This document shows, one piece after another, positions 21,761 through 36,300 of a stretch of 64,000 nt of DNA. The translations under genes were made by a program, and so were the position numbers. Position 1 is the first letter of the stretch, and every line of letters starts with the position of its first letter. This DNA comes from Cheilinus undulatus (taxonomy: Eukaryota; Chordata; Actinopteri; Labriformes; Labridae). Below the pieces are notes generated by a model. It was not told the DNA's origin and did not search any database. It was given only the letters and a program-made list of their open reading frames with translations. The DNA is taken from contig NC_054870.1 in NCBI RefSeq assembly GCF_018320785.1, positions 2,460,199 to 2,524,198 on the forward strand. Reading direction: 5' to 3'.

Positions 21761-24190
21761 ACCTGAGTCTATGTTATATATCTGTATAAGTTTTATTAAT
21801 GATAAGAGCTTCATATGTGTGTTTAAGAATTCGAACAGTACAGTGTGATTTAAAAAGTATAAGCCAAAAAATGTATAAACTGAAGCGCATTAACTGCACT
21901 TAAGGCCATCTTATAACTACTTTGAGTAGTGCTTGTCAAGTTTGAGGTTACCTGTGGACACAGTGAGCCTCTCATCTTTATTCTGATTTTGTCCTGTACA
22001 CGTCTGAGTTCCTTAAATCACAGGTCGAACTATTTAAAGTGTCTGATGCAGGTTAAATAATTTAAGAAAGTCTGAAAAATTTAAAGCGTTCAGGTAGCAA
22101 TGAAAAATTTGGAGTTCTATTCAAGTTAGTGAGATGGATGAATCCAGCTGAAGTTATTATCGAAAGTAAGATAAAAATAAACAGATTTGGTCCAGACACA
22201 GCATGAATCCCACATGAGCGAAACTCCTGGCAAAATTTAGCAAGTTACAGTGGTTAATCTAGATTTCCTTGTGAATAGAACTTGACTACACAGCCATCTG
22301 CTCCAATAATAAAACATGTAAATATTAGGCTAGTTACTTTAGCAGATGGAGTCACTCAGATCCACAGCAGCAGGCCATTGGAAGCAGTTATCAGAACAAG
22401 TGAGCTCAGCTCCCCTAGGAAGATGTTTGTGACTTAAAAGTTACTTGAAGAGCGTTGCCGTAACTGCACCTGTGTGCATGTCATGTAACTATCTTACCCC
22501 TTTCTGTGATTTCATTCCAGCCCAAATGCTGTTATATGTCTGACAGAAAAGGAAGGAAAAGAAGAAATACAACAAAATACTTTTTTGATGACAAATGCCC
22601 AGTCACTTCCTGATAACTGTGTGAGCATGGGTGCATTTCAAATCAAATTATTTTGCCTAAGCATAACGACACCATGATATTTATGAGTCTGTTGGTCTGA
22701 TCACTACCACATAACCGAGTTATTGATAAGTGTTCAAATTTTTATTTCTAGAAAAGGAAAACATGTCACAAAACCTCAAAACGGGGTTTTTAACAAACCT
22801 GGCAACTCCGGGTCCGTAAGGTGCCCGTATGAGCTCCCATGATGATGTGTTTAGGTAACCCTGGTCAACACTACGTTCATGAAGCTTAGAGGTTTTCAGC
22901 CTCAACTCCATTACCAAAACAAGGCTTTCAAATTTGTGGGAAAAAAATAGATTAAAAAATTAAAAAAAATACATTTTAATTCTGTCAAAAATGGCGTCCT
23001 TGTTGCCATTGGTGCAACAAGGACAAAGATGTATTATAAAATGTGTAATTTCATAAACCTAATGACATCAGATCGACTCAATATCAGCTGAAAGTGTCAG
23101 GTTAAAAGCACATTATTAGATTACCAAGAATTTGTCCTGACTTTTGGCATTCCTGTCAACCAAAAACAGTTTGCCACTGTCATTGATGCCCTTCCCTCTG
23201 GCGCCATTTTTCTCTTGAAAGGGACTGGAAAAAAACAGTCTGTTAACCACTGCTGGAGCCATGAATGTCATCTGTGGATAACTTGTTTGTGTTTCACAGC
23301 AAGAAATAAAAGTTAAAATATCCTACATTCATTATTTCAGTAAGAAGTTGCCACTATCCATGCTGTTTCTTATGGGCTTAGATTTGTTGATGAATTGATT
23401 TAGGGAAATATGTGAAAGCTTCCAAATAAATTCCTGCCTATGAATAAAGTAATAAGTGAGGTTTCTTTCAGAATCAACGTTATTATCCTGCCAGCCCCTA
23501 TCTTCTTACGTGTATAAAATAAAACTGTTTAAATAGTTAATTGTGTGATCTAACCAGGAACAGTGGTGTCTTATTTCAAACAGTGTCTTTTCTGCTAAAT
23601 TGTTCATAACACAGACTCTGAATTTTCTCTTCACTGAGAACAATGTAATATTTGCCCTGTTAGATCTCCACAACAAAAACAGAATATTTATTTATTTATT
23701 TATCTATCCTTTTTTGCGTTTATCAATTTTTGAAAACATCATATAGGATGGCATAAAACATACTTTGATCTCTCATTTTTTTAAAGCTTTTAGCTGAACT
23801 AAAACTCCTCATTTATTTCATGTACTCATTTGGGAATACCCCTTTGCTCTGCACTTAACCTTTCTTTTACGTGTTTTAATTGCTTTATTTTATTTTATTT
23901 TTTTAATGTAGAAAAAAAGGATCAGCTTTATGCATGATCCGAATACGTATAATTCACATAACCTCGAACGTGCCGTGAACGTTGCAGTAACGCCAGCCCT
24001 GATTGGCTTTCAGCAGGGTGGCTCCTCCCTGAGGATGTATGTATCCCGGAAAAGGCACGACATTTCTCTCAGACAGGAAGTAAAGTCTGTTGACAGCAGA
24101 AATCTAACCCAGACCACCGACAAGTCTGGACGTTTTCAGTCTTTTATTTTATATATTATCATAAGCTGTGCATTATTATCTTAGACCGAG
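21761..24190. other. EIF3A/DENND10 divergent intergenic region
   Basis: About 2.4 kb of mostly A/T-rich DNA between two genes that face away from each other. I see no gene. A TTTA-type simple run lies near 23685-23705. The stretch 23940-24120 is GC-richer, contains an inverted CCAAT box ('gattggct' near 24001) and probably includes the DENND10 promoter. Confidence 0.5.
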
Positions 24191-24304
24191 GCTAGAGCTC
24201 TCAAGGTATTTCACGGTTAAAACTGTGTCCCCTGATGAGGATGGTGGAGTTGTTTTCTGCTTTCTCTGTTAACTTCAGCTTCTTAACTCTTTTAGGCATG
24301 GAAC

Positions 24305-27300
24305 ATGGCAGCAACTGAAACACAGCTTATGTTAAGCGTCGGATTAATCGGTAAGTTTGTGGTTTTTGGTGGACTTTTAAACGATGTTGGTGCTTCAGAT
24401 TCAGTTAACATTCAGAGGAATCACATGATCACAGTGTGAGCCTAAAGTGTCTCATCAGCAGAGCTCCATGTCTCTGATTGGTTCATTGCTTCTTCATGTT
24501 TGGCATAAGCCTCTCATAGAGATGCTCTTCTTCAAACGGCACCAGCAACTCAGACTTCCATGGGGTTAGGACGGACCCAGGAAGTAGGGGTGACTCTGTG
24601 TGTCTAAATATGTTAAGATTTATTTTTTTTATTGTCCCAGAGAAAGATGTGAATGGAGATACCCTGTGGGTGTGGTGCTATCCCTCTGTGAGCTCAGACC
24701 TGAGACAAGTCCTGCTCAGTAAGTGCTGTCTGACGCAGGACAGTCGAGATTTCCACACCTTTGTCTTTGGCCAGTTCTGGCGTACCTGGTACTACATCAC
24801 CACAGTGGAGGTACAGGAACCCACGGCGCTGAACAAGGTACGGTACCTGTGATGACTGGTGATTGGTTTTAAGTGTGGGAGTGATTCAGCTGGGTGAAAT
24901 AGCAGACACCCTTTATCAGGGGCGGAAAGAAACTAAATACAACTGAGTTGTTTTTTTATGTGTACTTGTACTTTTTTCATGTCATTTCAAAATCAGTCAT
25001 TTTTAAGTATTGTACTTTACTATATTTAAAAAAAGTATTAAGTAAAAAATTCAGCCAAAACAAGGAGGTCCAAGCTTTCTGCCAACAAAATTAATTTACT
25101 GCTTGTTTCAAAATGTAAACCCCTTATTCTTAAAACCGTACGGGCTTTTGTTTTATAATATTAATGAAGGTCGGCTCATTTAACTAGAACAATTAGGCCA
25201 ATGTTTATAGCCAGGGATGAGACCTGCAACATTGTGTTTTTTTTTTTCCATCCACTCCAACGCTGATTGGAGCCAGGCCTTGGAGTCCACCAGGGGGGCT
25301 AGTGCTAATGCTATCCCTCATGCATCCATTGGTAATGGCATCTAAGGAGGGTCATTTCAGGGGCTGAGTCATTTCTCTGTGTTGGTCTGGGTACTAATAC
25401 TTCAGGTGTTCCCCATCAGGTTCATAACTTATAACTGCCATCACAAACAATGAAATTCATGTACCTGAGAACTGGCATTAACCACTCAAAATAAAAAATG
25501 CAGGAGCTGTTTGTGGTTTTCAGCACATGCTTAAATGACATTTGATTAGTTCCTATTAATTAAGACTGCAAAGAGTGTACCACATGCCAGCATAGCTCAT
25601 GTAAAGCCAATTAAACTCACAGCTTGAGGCATTGCCAGCTTTCTCATCTTCCCTTTTACTTCAGTCATTTTAAATGATTTCAAATGACAAGAAAAATGTC
25701 TTTGAATAGTCCAACTTAAACAGGAAGGCAGGATCTGGTACAAATAAGGCTCTTGTATACGGCTTATTACCTCCGCCAAGGAGGTTATGTGATCGGGTGG
25801 GTTTGTTTGTTCGTTTATTAGTTTGTTAGCAACATAACTCAAAAAGTTGTGGATGGATTTCATGAAATTTTCAGGAAATGTCAGAAATGGCATAAGGAAG
25901 AACTGATTAGAATTTGGGAGTGATCTGGATCACCGTCTGGATCCAGGAATTTTTTAAAGGATTCTGTACTATTGGGAGATAGGGCTAATGGCCGAGGTCT
26001 GCGCTGTTACCACTTCACACCAGGAGATGGCGGACACGAGTAACTTAAATCCCAGCAGCATGTTTTTGGTGTCTTTCTATTCAAAGTGTTGGAGTTTATA
26101 GAGTTTGAAAGACGCACGCCCGGTCAAGGAGATGAGTTGGAGTTTAACAGAGAGAAAGACAGAGAACTGTAGCGAGAATACTCACAATGCTGGGAGGAAT
26201 AGAGGAATATTCACCCTCTGACATGACTTTCAGTCGTCTGGTGAGACCATGGGTGAGACTGTCAGTGTATCTGTTGGCTAGGCAGGCAATGCTTCCGCCA
26301 TGACGGTCCACACGTAGCGAAGCCAATACTTTGCCTCACCATGTCTCCACCCCACCGCGGAAGGAGTAGTTGGCGAATTAGATTTTGGGAGTGATCTGGA
26401 TCACTGATCCAGGAATGTTTTTAAAGGATTCTGCACTGTTGGGAGATAGAGCTAATGGCGAAGGTCTGTGCTCTCTGAGTGTTTTTCTAGTTTCTGTAAT
26501 GATATACTTGTATAACCTTGCAAAGCTCCCACCTGAACAGACGGGGCCTGGTTAGAAAGTGACAGGACCAATCAGGAGTAAGAGGCAGTACTTTTGGGCG
26601 TGGCTAAGTCATGACGTGAGCAAGCAGCGACAAGAGGCCTGTGTAATTACAATAGAAGAGATTAGCGCCGATGCTGCTAAAGCGCCAGTTTTATCTTCAT
26701 TAAAAGAAGGACAAAGAACAGCAGTGAGTTGTTTTCTTTGCAGAAATTATGTTTTTGCCCTTCTCCCGACCAGATTCGGCAAGAGTCAAATCGTCACCTG
26801 TTTTGTTGCTCTGATTGGCCCATAAAGATGTGATGTGTTCATTCAGTCACCCTCAAGGTTTTTTCAAAGGCTCTGCTCCACTCAAACATCATCTATGGGA
26901 GGTTTTCCAGATAGATGTGTGAAATAAATCTATCTGGTGTGTCAGGCTAATACTTGTATGATCTAAGGCAGTGGTTCTCAAAGTGGGGGCCGAGGCCCCC
27001 AGAGGGGTCGTGGGATGCTTTCCAAAAAACAACAAGAAATTTAATGGGATTTATAATTGTACATTTCATATAAGACTGTAAAAAAATGTTAAAAAGAGTT
27101 CAATTTAAAATAAAAATGTAGTTATCAATTAATATTTGTGCTTAAATGTAAGTTAAATTTATAAAAACTACCTAAAATGCAAGTTTTATAAAAAATGCTT
27201 TATGCAACATTGTGCACTCTATCCCCATTCAGGGAAAATGGGGGTCCCCCGTCAGCTGATGCTGTTATTTTGGGGGGCACAGACTGAAAAGTTTGGGAGC

Positions 27301-30300
27301 TCCTGATCTAAGGGGTGACTTTCTTTATTTTAAACCAGGGCTGCCAGGGTCAGCATTAATGCATTAAGTTTTAATGACCCTAAAACTAAAATTTTTGTGT
27401 TTGGTTCCAGTGGAATCACTGATCCCCCTTTTGTGGACCTGGGCCCCTTTCTACCCTATGTCAAGCCCACAGTGTGTAATCCTGGTGTGAAGATCGACAG
27501 TGATTTTAAATTGGATCAACAGATCAATTCCGTGGTTAAATCCCGTTTTTATAATTTGAGGCTTTTATCCAAGATTAAATCAGTTTTATCTTTTAACAAC
27601 TTTGAGCGAGTGATCCATGCTTTTATTTGTACACGATTGGACGACTGCAGTGCACTTTATATGGGATTAAACCAAGCTTCCCTTACACGTTTACATTTAG
27701 TCCAAATTGCAGCCGCTCGTCTTTTAACAGAAACTCGAAAACACAACCACATCACCCCCATTCTCGCTTCCCTCCACTAGCTCCCTGTTCATTTTAGAAT
27801 TCATTTTAAAATGTTATTGTTTGTTTTTCTTTCATTAACTGGTTCTGCTCCCAATTACATCACCTACCTTTAAGAGCAGGGGTGTCAAACTCAGGCACAG
27901 CAGGGGCCAGATTCTGGATTCAGGACTAACCTGAGGGCCTAACAGGGCCACCTTTTTAACCATAAACTGTCAACCTTGTTTCACCTGTAATAAAATATGA
28001 AAAAAACCTCAGCATTGATGATAAATGATTTTGACATTTAAAAAGATACATTTAAAGAAGATAATTTAAGTCTAAACATGAAACTGAAATTGAAAAACAA
28101 TGTTTTTTTAAAGGCAAAAATATTAGAAAGAAAGTAAAAATCATGAGTTTAAAAGGTCAAAATATGAAATAAAATATGTTATCACGAAATTAAAAGTCAA
28201 AATATGATTCAAAGATTTAAATTGTGAGTCTAAAAGGTCAAACTATGGGATTATGAAGTCAAAGTTGGAGTTGAAAATATGAGCTAAAATACAAAATAAT
28301 TGGGTAAAAAGGTCAAAATGTCACTTAAAAATTAGAACTATGAAACTTAAAGCTCAAAATAGTATATGAGAAGTCAAAATTATGAGTTGAAATTGTTCAA
28401 AGCATGAAATTAAAAGTCAGAATCCTAAGTTTGAGTTCTAATTGTGAGATGCTGAATTGAAAATATGAAATCAAAACACAAAATAAATTCTTTTCCCACA
28501 TTCCTGATTTCTTATCTACAGTGGTGTGAAAAGTATTTGCCCCCTTTCTGATTCCTGAGTTTTTTGCATATTTATCACACTTAAATGTTTCGCATAATCA
28601 AACCAATTTTTATATTTCACAAAGACAACCCAACTAAATAGAAAATGCAGTGTTTGAATGATTATCTAATTTTTTAAGGGGGGGGATCCAAACCTCTCTG
28701 GGCCTGTGTGAAAAAGTAATTGCCCCCTTTGTTAAATCACAAGTTAACTGTGATTAACCACAGTTTTTGGAAAGCTGAGTTGTGTGTGTTGTGTGTTGAA
28801 TGAAGAAATCCCTTAAATAGAAGCTGTCAGACAAAATGAAGTAGGCTACAAGATCTCAGAAAGAAACGCATCACGCAATGAGCCAAAGAAATTCAAGAAC
28901 AAATGAAAAAACAAAGGTTACAAAGACATTTCCAAGGCTTTGGGACTCCAGCAAACCACGGTCAGAGCCATTATCCACAAATAGAGAAAACAAGGAACAG
29001 TGGTTAACCTTCCCAGGAGTGGTTGGCCAACCAAAATCACTCTGAGAGTGCAACCACAACTCATCTAGGAGGTCACAGAAAAACCTAGAACGACATCTGA
29101 AGACCTGCAGGCCTCACCGGCCTCAGTTAAGGTCAGAGTTCATGACTCAACCATCAGAAAGACACTGGGTAAAAATGGCACCCATGGGAGAGTTCCAAGG
29201 CCAAAACCACTGCTGACCAAAAAGAGCACAAAGGCTTGTCTCACATTTTCCAGGAAACATCCTGATGATCCCCAAGACTTTCAGAGAAAGTGGACTGTGG
29301 ACTGACCAGACTAAAGTAGAACTTTCTGGAAGGTTTGAGTCCTGTTACATGGGGTCTAAGAATAACACAGCATTTGATAAAAAGAACATCATGCCAGCAG
29401 TCAAACATGGTGGTGGCAGTGTGATGGTCTGGGGCTGCTTTGCTGCTTCAGGACCTGGACCACTTGCTGTGATTGATGGAACCATGAATTCTGCTGTCTA
29501 CCAGAAACTCCTGAAGGCCAACGTCCGGCCATCAGTTCATGACCTCAAGCTCAAGAGCTCTTGGGTTATGCAACAGGACAACGACCTGAAATACACCCGC
29601 AAGTCCATCTCAATGGCTCAAGAAAAGCTAAATTAAGGTTTTGGAGTGGCTCAGTCAGGGTCCGTACTTAAATCCAACTGAGATGCTGTGGTGTGACGTT
29701 AAATGGCAGTTCATGCTGGAAAACCCTCCAATATGGCTGAGTTAAAGCAATTCTGTGAAGAAGAGTGGGTCAACATTCCTCCACAGTGATGACAAAACAC
29801 TCATCACCTGTTATCGCAAACGCTTGATTTCAGTTATTGCTGCCAAGGGTGGAACAACCAGTTATTAGGTTCAGAGGGCAATTACTTTTTCACACAGGGT
29901 CAGATAGTTTTGGACCCCCCCCCTTAAAAAATTAGATAATCATTCAAACACTGCATTTTCTATTTAGTTTGGTTGTCTTTGTGAAATATAAAAATTGGTT
30001 TGATGATCCGAAACATTTAAGTGTGATAAATATGCAAAAAACTCAGGAATCAGAAAGGGGGCAAATACTTTTTCACACCACTGTAAATATTTTTACTCCT
30101 TTCTTTTTCAGATTTTGTGACTTAAACAAGGATTTCTTAAATCATCAGGATAAGTTCTCATTTTTATACTTGAGAAAGTCTGCAGACCTCAGACTGATGG
30201 GCCAGTTATGACAGAAATATGAGATCATCTTGAGGACTGCATTAAACTGTTCCAAGGGCCAGATTTGGCCCCTGGGTCTTGATGACACCTGTGTTTTAGA

Positions 30301-33300
30301 GGTTTACACCCAATCTAGATCTCTGCAATCAGCCCGTCAACCCTGTCTTGTTGTTACAAAGTCTAGGTTAAAAACCTCTGGTGTTCGAGGTGATCGAGCA
30401 TTCTTTGTTGTCGCACCTAAATTGTGGAATGAACTACCTCTTGAATATTTTTATTCCTTGGCTTTTAACTCAGCATGAGAGTTATGTGATCTCCTGTGTG
30501 TCTTTTATTTTTTCTATACTTGCTTTTATCTGTTTTTATTTGCCTACTGTGTGTGATTTTTAAAATGTTTTTAGTTCTTGTGAAGTTTTAATGTATTTTA
30601 TGATGTTTTTATGTTTTTACTTGTTTTAGTCACTGTGCAGAACTTTGGTATACATAATGTTTTGTAAAATGTGCTATATAAATAAAGTGGATTGGATAAT
30701 GCATTAATTGCAGTGCAATTAATGTCTGTATGAATGCATGTTTTTTAAAATATCACATTCATTGCATGCTTTATTGTCCCTTTTCAGCATACTTTGTGTC
30801 TCCCTGCAGTCACAGTGTTGTACAATCATGACACCGCTGCTCTGTAAAGTCTCATTTCAGCTCAGCGGACAACTCAAAAGTTATCTGCACCTCTTGATAT
30901 CAACGCCTCATTTTTAACAGTTCTTTTACATCCTTTCATTGCATAACAAGTTCCTTTTTTCTGTGCTGAAGTTCATTTCACATTCGTTATTCACTCAAAG
31001 TTTCTCAAGTTTCAAAATAAAAGCAGCTATGTATCCAAACAGGAAGTCAATTACGCCTAGCTGAACTCATTACAAGAAATTCAAAATGATGCAAGAGTAG
31101 TTTTAATTCAAAAAAGTACAATTTTAAGCCACAAAAAGGAGATTAATCACAACCTCAGGAATTGTAAGATTAATCACAATAAAAAAAGTAAGAATTTACT
31201 AGACCTTTTTTCTAACCTTTCAATGCAGTCAGTAATGCTGGAGCATTAAATATGGTGGAAACGGTTAGCAGCTAAACCGAATCTGTAGATAAAAACAAAT
31301 CAGGACAGAGGAAATAGAATTACAGATCTGAGCATCTGAAATAGACTTTTTTAGGCAGTGATAGAGCCCTGGATTAATGAAGAACATGACTAAGTCCTCA
31401 ACTGAGACTCTCAGTTGTCTCTGCTGCTTTAAGATCACTGTCTAACAAGTGAAGGGAAGGGGCTGTGCAGCAGTGACGCTGTGCCAGTGGGTTTTCTTGG
31501 AAGAACTGTGGAAAGTAAAAGGAAAAAAAAACGTTTTCTTCAATAAAACAACCGGTTATCATAGACACTGCGCCAAGGCGGGGCTTTGTGGTTTGTCTGC
31601 CCCCCTAGCCTGGAGTCATGAGAGTTGGACTATCTAAATGACTGAACGCCTATTCTAGATGTTATACGCACTCATTACATTACAGCTGTAGGTGGGGGAC
31701 CGAGGTCTCTTGTGCCCCCCAAATGCAGCATAGGTGAAGGTATCGTGACTGTTTTGTTGTCTGGATCCCAGCTAAGGAACAATGAGAAGCATTTCCATAT
31801 TTGTATTATTTGCATTAATTTAGTCTTTTTCCCTGTTCCAGGTCACTCATTTTTCAATAGTTGTTACTGCAAAAGACTTCAACCCTGAGAAGTATGCTGC
31901 TCTCAGCAGAGTTCTCTGCAGGTGAGTTAAAAGCTACTGTTGTAGCTATTTAAGAGTGATTCTTTGTGTTTCTAAGTGATTGATTTTGTTTCTTTTCCAG
32001 GATGTACATCAAACATGGCAGTCCAGTGAAAATGATGGAGGCATACGTCACTGTACTTACTAAAGGCATCTGTCAGAGTGATGAAAACGGCTCATTTCTT
32101 ATCAAAGATTATGATATTCGAAAAGCATACTTGGCTGGATCACTCAGAGGTACGACCATGATGTCCTTCTGTCCTATAGACCCTAAGAGGAACCCTGATT
32201 ATTAGGGGTCCAGACCAAGGATTAACATCGTTGAACTACATAGATCAGGTTTTGCCTACAGTCATCTGATGACTGAATGTTGTTTTTTTGCTCTTGATGC
32301 ATATTTTCATTTCCGATAAAATTAATAGAGCTTGTAATCAAACTAAGTCTTCTAGACTTTGAAGAACAACTTATTCTACAACAGGATTTGATGTATGCTT
32401 TTCTTCCTCATTAAGCCTGCGTTATGGTAAACCTTATTATCATAATACATCTATAAAATAAAGACTTGAGTAAAGGAAAACCAGAGTAGCCAGGTACAAG
32501 ACTTTAGATTATTTATCTATATTTAACCAAACAAACCACAAGTAGACCAAATTACAAGCTGAATCAAAGCTGAATCGAGGCATATATATTTAGGGATTCC
32601 TTTATATGAACACATAACAAACTAATCTTGCTGCAAACTGCAGAGCAACACAAAGTAGAATAAAAATATGCTATCCTTATGTAACAAGAAATACACTAAC
32701 CACTTCTGAATAACAAACAGTAACTGCAGGGAGACACAATGAATGACTGAAGTTAAATTATGTGTTTTATCACTTATATTGCAAGGCAGATTGTTTTAAA
32801 GTTTAAGCTATTTTCAGAACTGCCTTCACAGTACTAATAAGTTTAAATTATTACTAAGATAGGCTTTTAGCCATTACTTATTTGAAGAAAACAGGCAAAT
32901 CAGTTATAGAATTGCCACTGAAGAGGCCTATACAGCTGGAATGGAATGATCCCTTTTTCATAAGCAGGAGTTTGACATTGAGGTTGCTCTCCTTTGAGGC
33001 TTTTTAGAAAGAATATGTTGAATACCTAACTAAACCTAGTACAAAAAGTAAGGAAATTAGTGTTTGGTCGATGATTTCTTTGTTGTAACAATGCTTCTTT
33101 CCAGTAAACTTTATACAGGTGGAAAGCCTGTTTATGTCCCTTTTAAATTGAGCCACATTTGGGAGGAACATGCATTTGTGGGATGAGCAGCAGAGCTGAG
33201 TGTGTGGGTTCCACCCATGAAAAATGTTCTAAATCTTCCCTGCCAATGCCAAATAGCTGATTCTGCTGTTGACTCTTGTTTGATGTTTTTTGGATGATTG

Positions 33301-36300
33301 AAGTCTGAAGAAACAAGATATATTGGAAACTTAGAAATTTATCAGTTTAACAAACAGGATCCTCATTGGTGTGTGGAAGAACCATACACAGCCGCACCAA
33401 CCTGGCTCCTCCTCCTCATGCTGGTCACCAGCCTGGTCACACACTGCTGTGGGATGGCATCCCATTCTTCAACCAGTATTTGTCACCAGTCAGCCAGCGT
33501 GGTTGTGTTGGTCACTCTGGCACCAACAGCACGCCCAAGCTGATGAATAAGTGTTCAGTGGGGTTGAGGTCAGGACTGCTGGCAGGCCATTCCATCCTCT
33601 CTACTCCCAAATTCTGGAGGTAGTCTCTGATAAACCCCGCTCTGTGGGGGCCACAGTCTCATTTTGGAGGATAGAGTTTAAACCCAGACTGTGGAGATAT
33701 GGGTTTGTCACTGGCTGCAGAATTTTATCTCCATATTTGTCTGCGTTGAGATTGCCTTCAGTGATGACAAGCCTTGTTTCTCCAGTGAGGAAGATGCCGC
33801 CCCACACCATCACACTGCCCCCACCAAAAGATGTTTCTCAGAAATCAGCACAGTGTTCTCTGCAGGCACCTGACCGCCGACACCTGGGCTACCAGAAGCT
33901 CAAAACATGAGTCAGTAGCAGAATACTAAAAAAAACTGTCTGGCATTGGCAGAGAAGATTTAGAGCATTTTCATGGGTGCAACCCACATACTCAGCTCTG
34001 CTGCTCATCCCACAAATGCATGCTCCTCACAAATGTGGCTCCATTTAAAAGGGTAACAAACAGGCTTTCTATTGGCATAAGATTAATTGCCAAGAAGCAT
34101 GGCTACAAGAAAGAAATCATCGACCAAACACGCGTTTCCTTACTTTTGTGCTAGGTTTATTTGGGTTCATCCCTACTGTATACTGTACTGACCACTCTTG
34201 TCTGTTTAATATTGAAACAACTTACTCTATGTCCTCCTACACCATTTTGTTATATATCAGTAATCTATTAGTTACTTGCTGTTATAGTGTTTTTTTATGC
34301 AGCAATTACTCAGGAAAATGATATTTTTTAGACAATAAAGGCAAACTTTGAGCTTGAAAAAGGCGGGTGCTACAAGGACAAATTTGATGTGCAAATATAG
34401 ATGTGATTCTATGCCATTCATACTGGTATTTTTGTAGTTCTTACTTAAATCTGTATCAAATTCACAAACATCTTCAGAGGTTAAAGCAGCTTAGTAAATT
34501 TAGTTTAATCTGTTTGCTCTTTTTTAGACGTGGTGTCTCAGTTTGGCATGGAGACGATCATTCTTTATACAGCACTCATGCTGAAGAAGAGGATCATAGT
34601 CCATCATCCTCGTATTGAAGCATTGTTGGAGTTCACAAGGTAAATTAAAGGATCTTTCATGTGTTTTCCTTTATTCCGTCACATTGTAATGTCAGTTTAC
34701 ATGAGCAGTCAAAGGCATGTACAGGGCAGGTTGAGCCTCAGCTTCTTCTGTAATATAAGAGATAAATGTCCTGGGGCAAGACACTGACCCCAGATAACTC
34801 CCACTGCTGCATCAGAGGTGTGTGAATCTGTGTGAATAGGTTAGAGCAGGGGTGTCAAACTCAAGGCCCAGGGACCAAATCCAGCCCGTGGTGCAGTTAT
34901 ACCCGGCCCACCAGATCGTATGGTATTTGTTATTATAACTGGCCCACCAGTGTGAGGTCTGCAGATTTCCTCCAGTATCAAATGTGAACTTAACCTTGAT
35001 GATTTATTATATCCTTGTTGAGTCATAAAAGTTAGAAAAAGTAAACTGTAAAAATAATTTGATAAAAAGTCAGGAACGTAAGAGAAGTTTGTGTTTCCTC
35101 TATATTTTCCATTTTGCATCTCACAGTTATGACTAAAAGTTATGGTTTTGACTTATGTCATATTTTTACCTTTTAGATCCTATTTTGACCGTTTAAAGTC
35201 ATGATTTTGAATTTTATCTCAGTATTTTGACCTTTTTCAACTCCTAATTTTGACTTTTAACTGAATTTTTACCTTTTAGACTCATGATTTTAAATTTCAA
35301 ACCCTATTTTGACCTTTTAAAGTCATGATTTTGAATTTTATCTCACATTTTGACCTATTTCAACTCCTAAATCTGTTTTTTTTTACCTATAAAACTCATG
35401 ATTTTAAATTTGATTTTTCATATTCTGACATTTTAAACTCACGATTTCCTTGTTTATCTCATATTTTGATTGTGAAACATTATGATTTTTAATTTTATCT
35501 CTGTTTTGATGACCATTTCAACTCCCAACTTTCACTTTTATCTCATTTTTTGACCTCTGAAAATCATGATTTTTAATTTTATTTCATATTTTGACTTTTA
35601 AAACTCATGAATATGAAATTTACTCTCATATTTTGACATTTTAAACTAATAATTTTGATGTTTATATTATAATTTTTTGATTGTTAAAATTCATGGTTTC
35701 AGTATTCTATCTCATATTTTGCCTTTTAAAAATATTATTTTGACTTTAAATGTCATGTTTTACCTTCAGAGCTTATAAGTTTGACTTTTTATCTCAGATT
35801 TTGAGATTTTAACTTACCATGTTGACCTTTAAATCCCAAAATCATTTAGGTTAATAGTTAATTCAATGGTTAAATGTTGACCCAAATTCAGAATCCGGCT
35901 CCTGCTGTGATTGAGTTTGACACCCTGGGTTAGAGGGACCTGTGGTGTAAGAGTCCTTTAAGTAGTCAAACAGCTACAAAAAGCACAGGCCATGTTGTCC
36001 ACTTTTCCAAGCTTTTTATCTTACGAGGTATGGCAGTAAAAAAACAAGACTAGGGAGGGTGATCGTCACTGTGGCTTGTTTTCGGTCCACAAACTTCTTT
36101 GCTGAGAGCTCAGTGTGAGCTGGAGCGTAGTCCTGATGAAGAATTACCATTTTTCCACATCTGTGCACTCTTTCTTCAGACTTTTTCTCTCAGTTTTTCT
36201 AGAACTCCCCTTCTAATAGTGTTGATTCACTGCTGACCCTCCTGGAACCCACTCCTCCAAAATGATCCCCTCAATGCCAAAGAGAACGATCACCATTTAG

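Noticed and set aside
23930-24184. An 84-codon + strand frame upstream of DENND10
   Set aside because: No similarity, no splice context, and it lies in the likely DENND10 promoter/5' UTR region.
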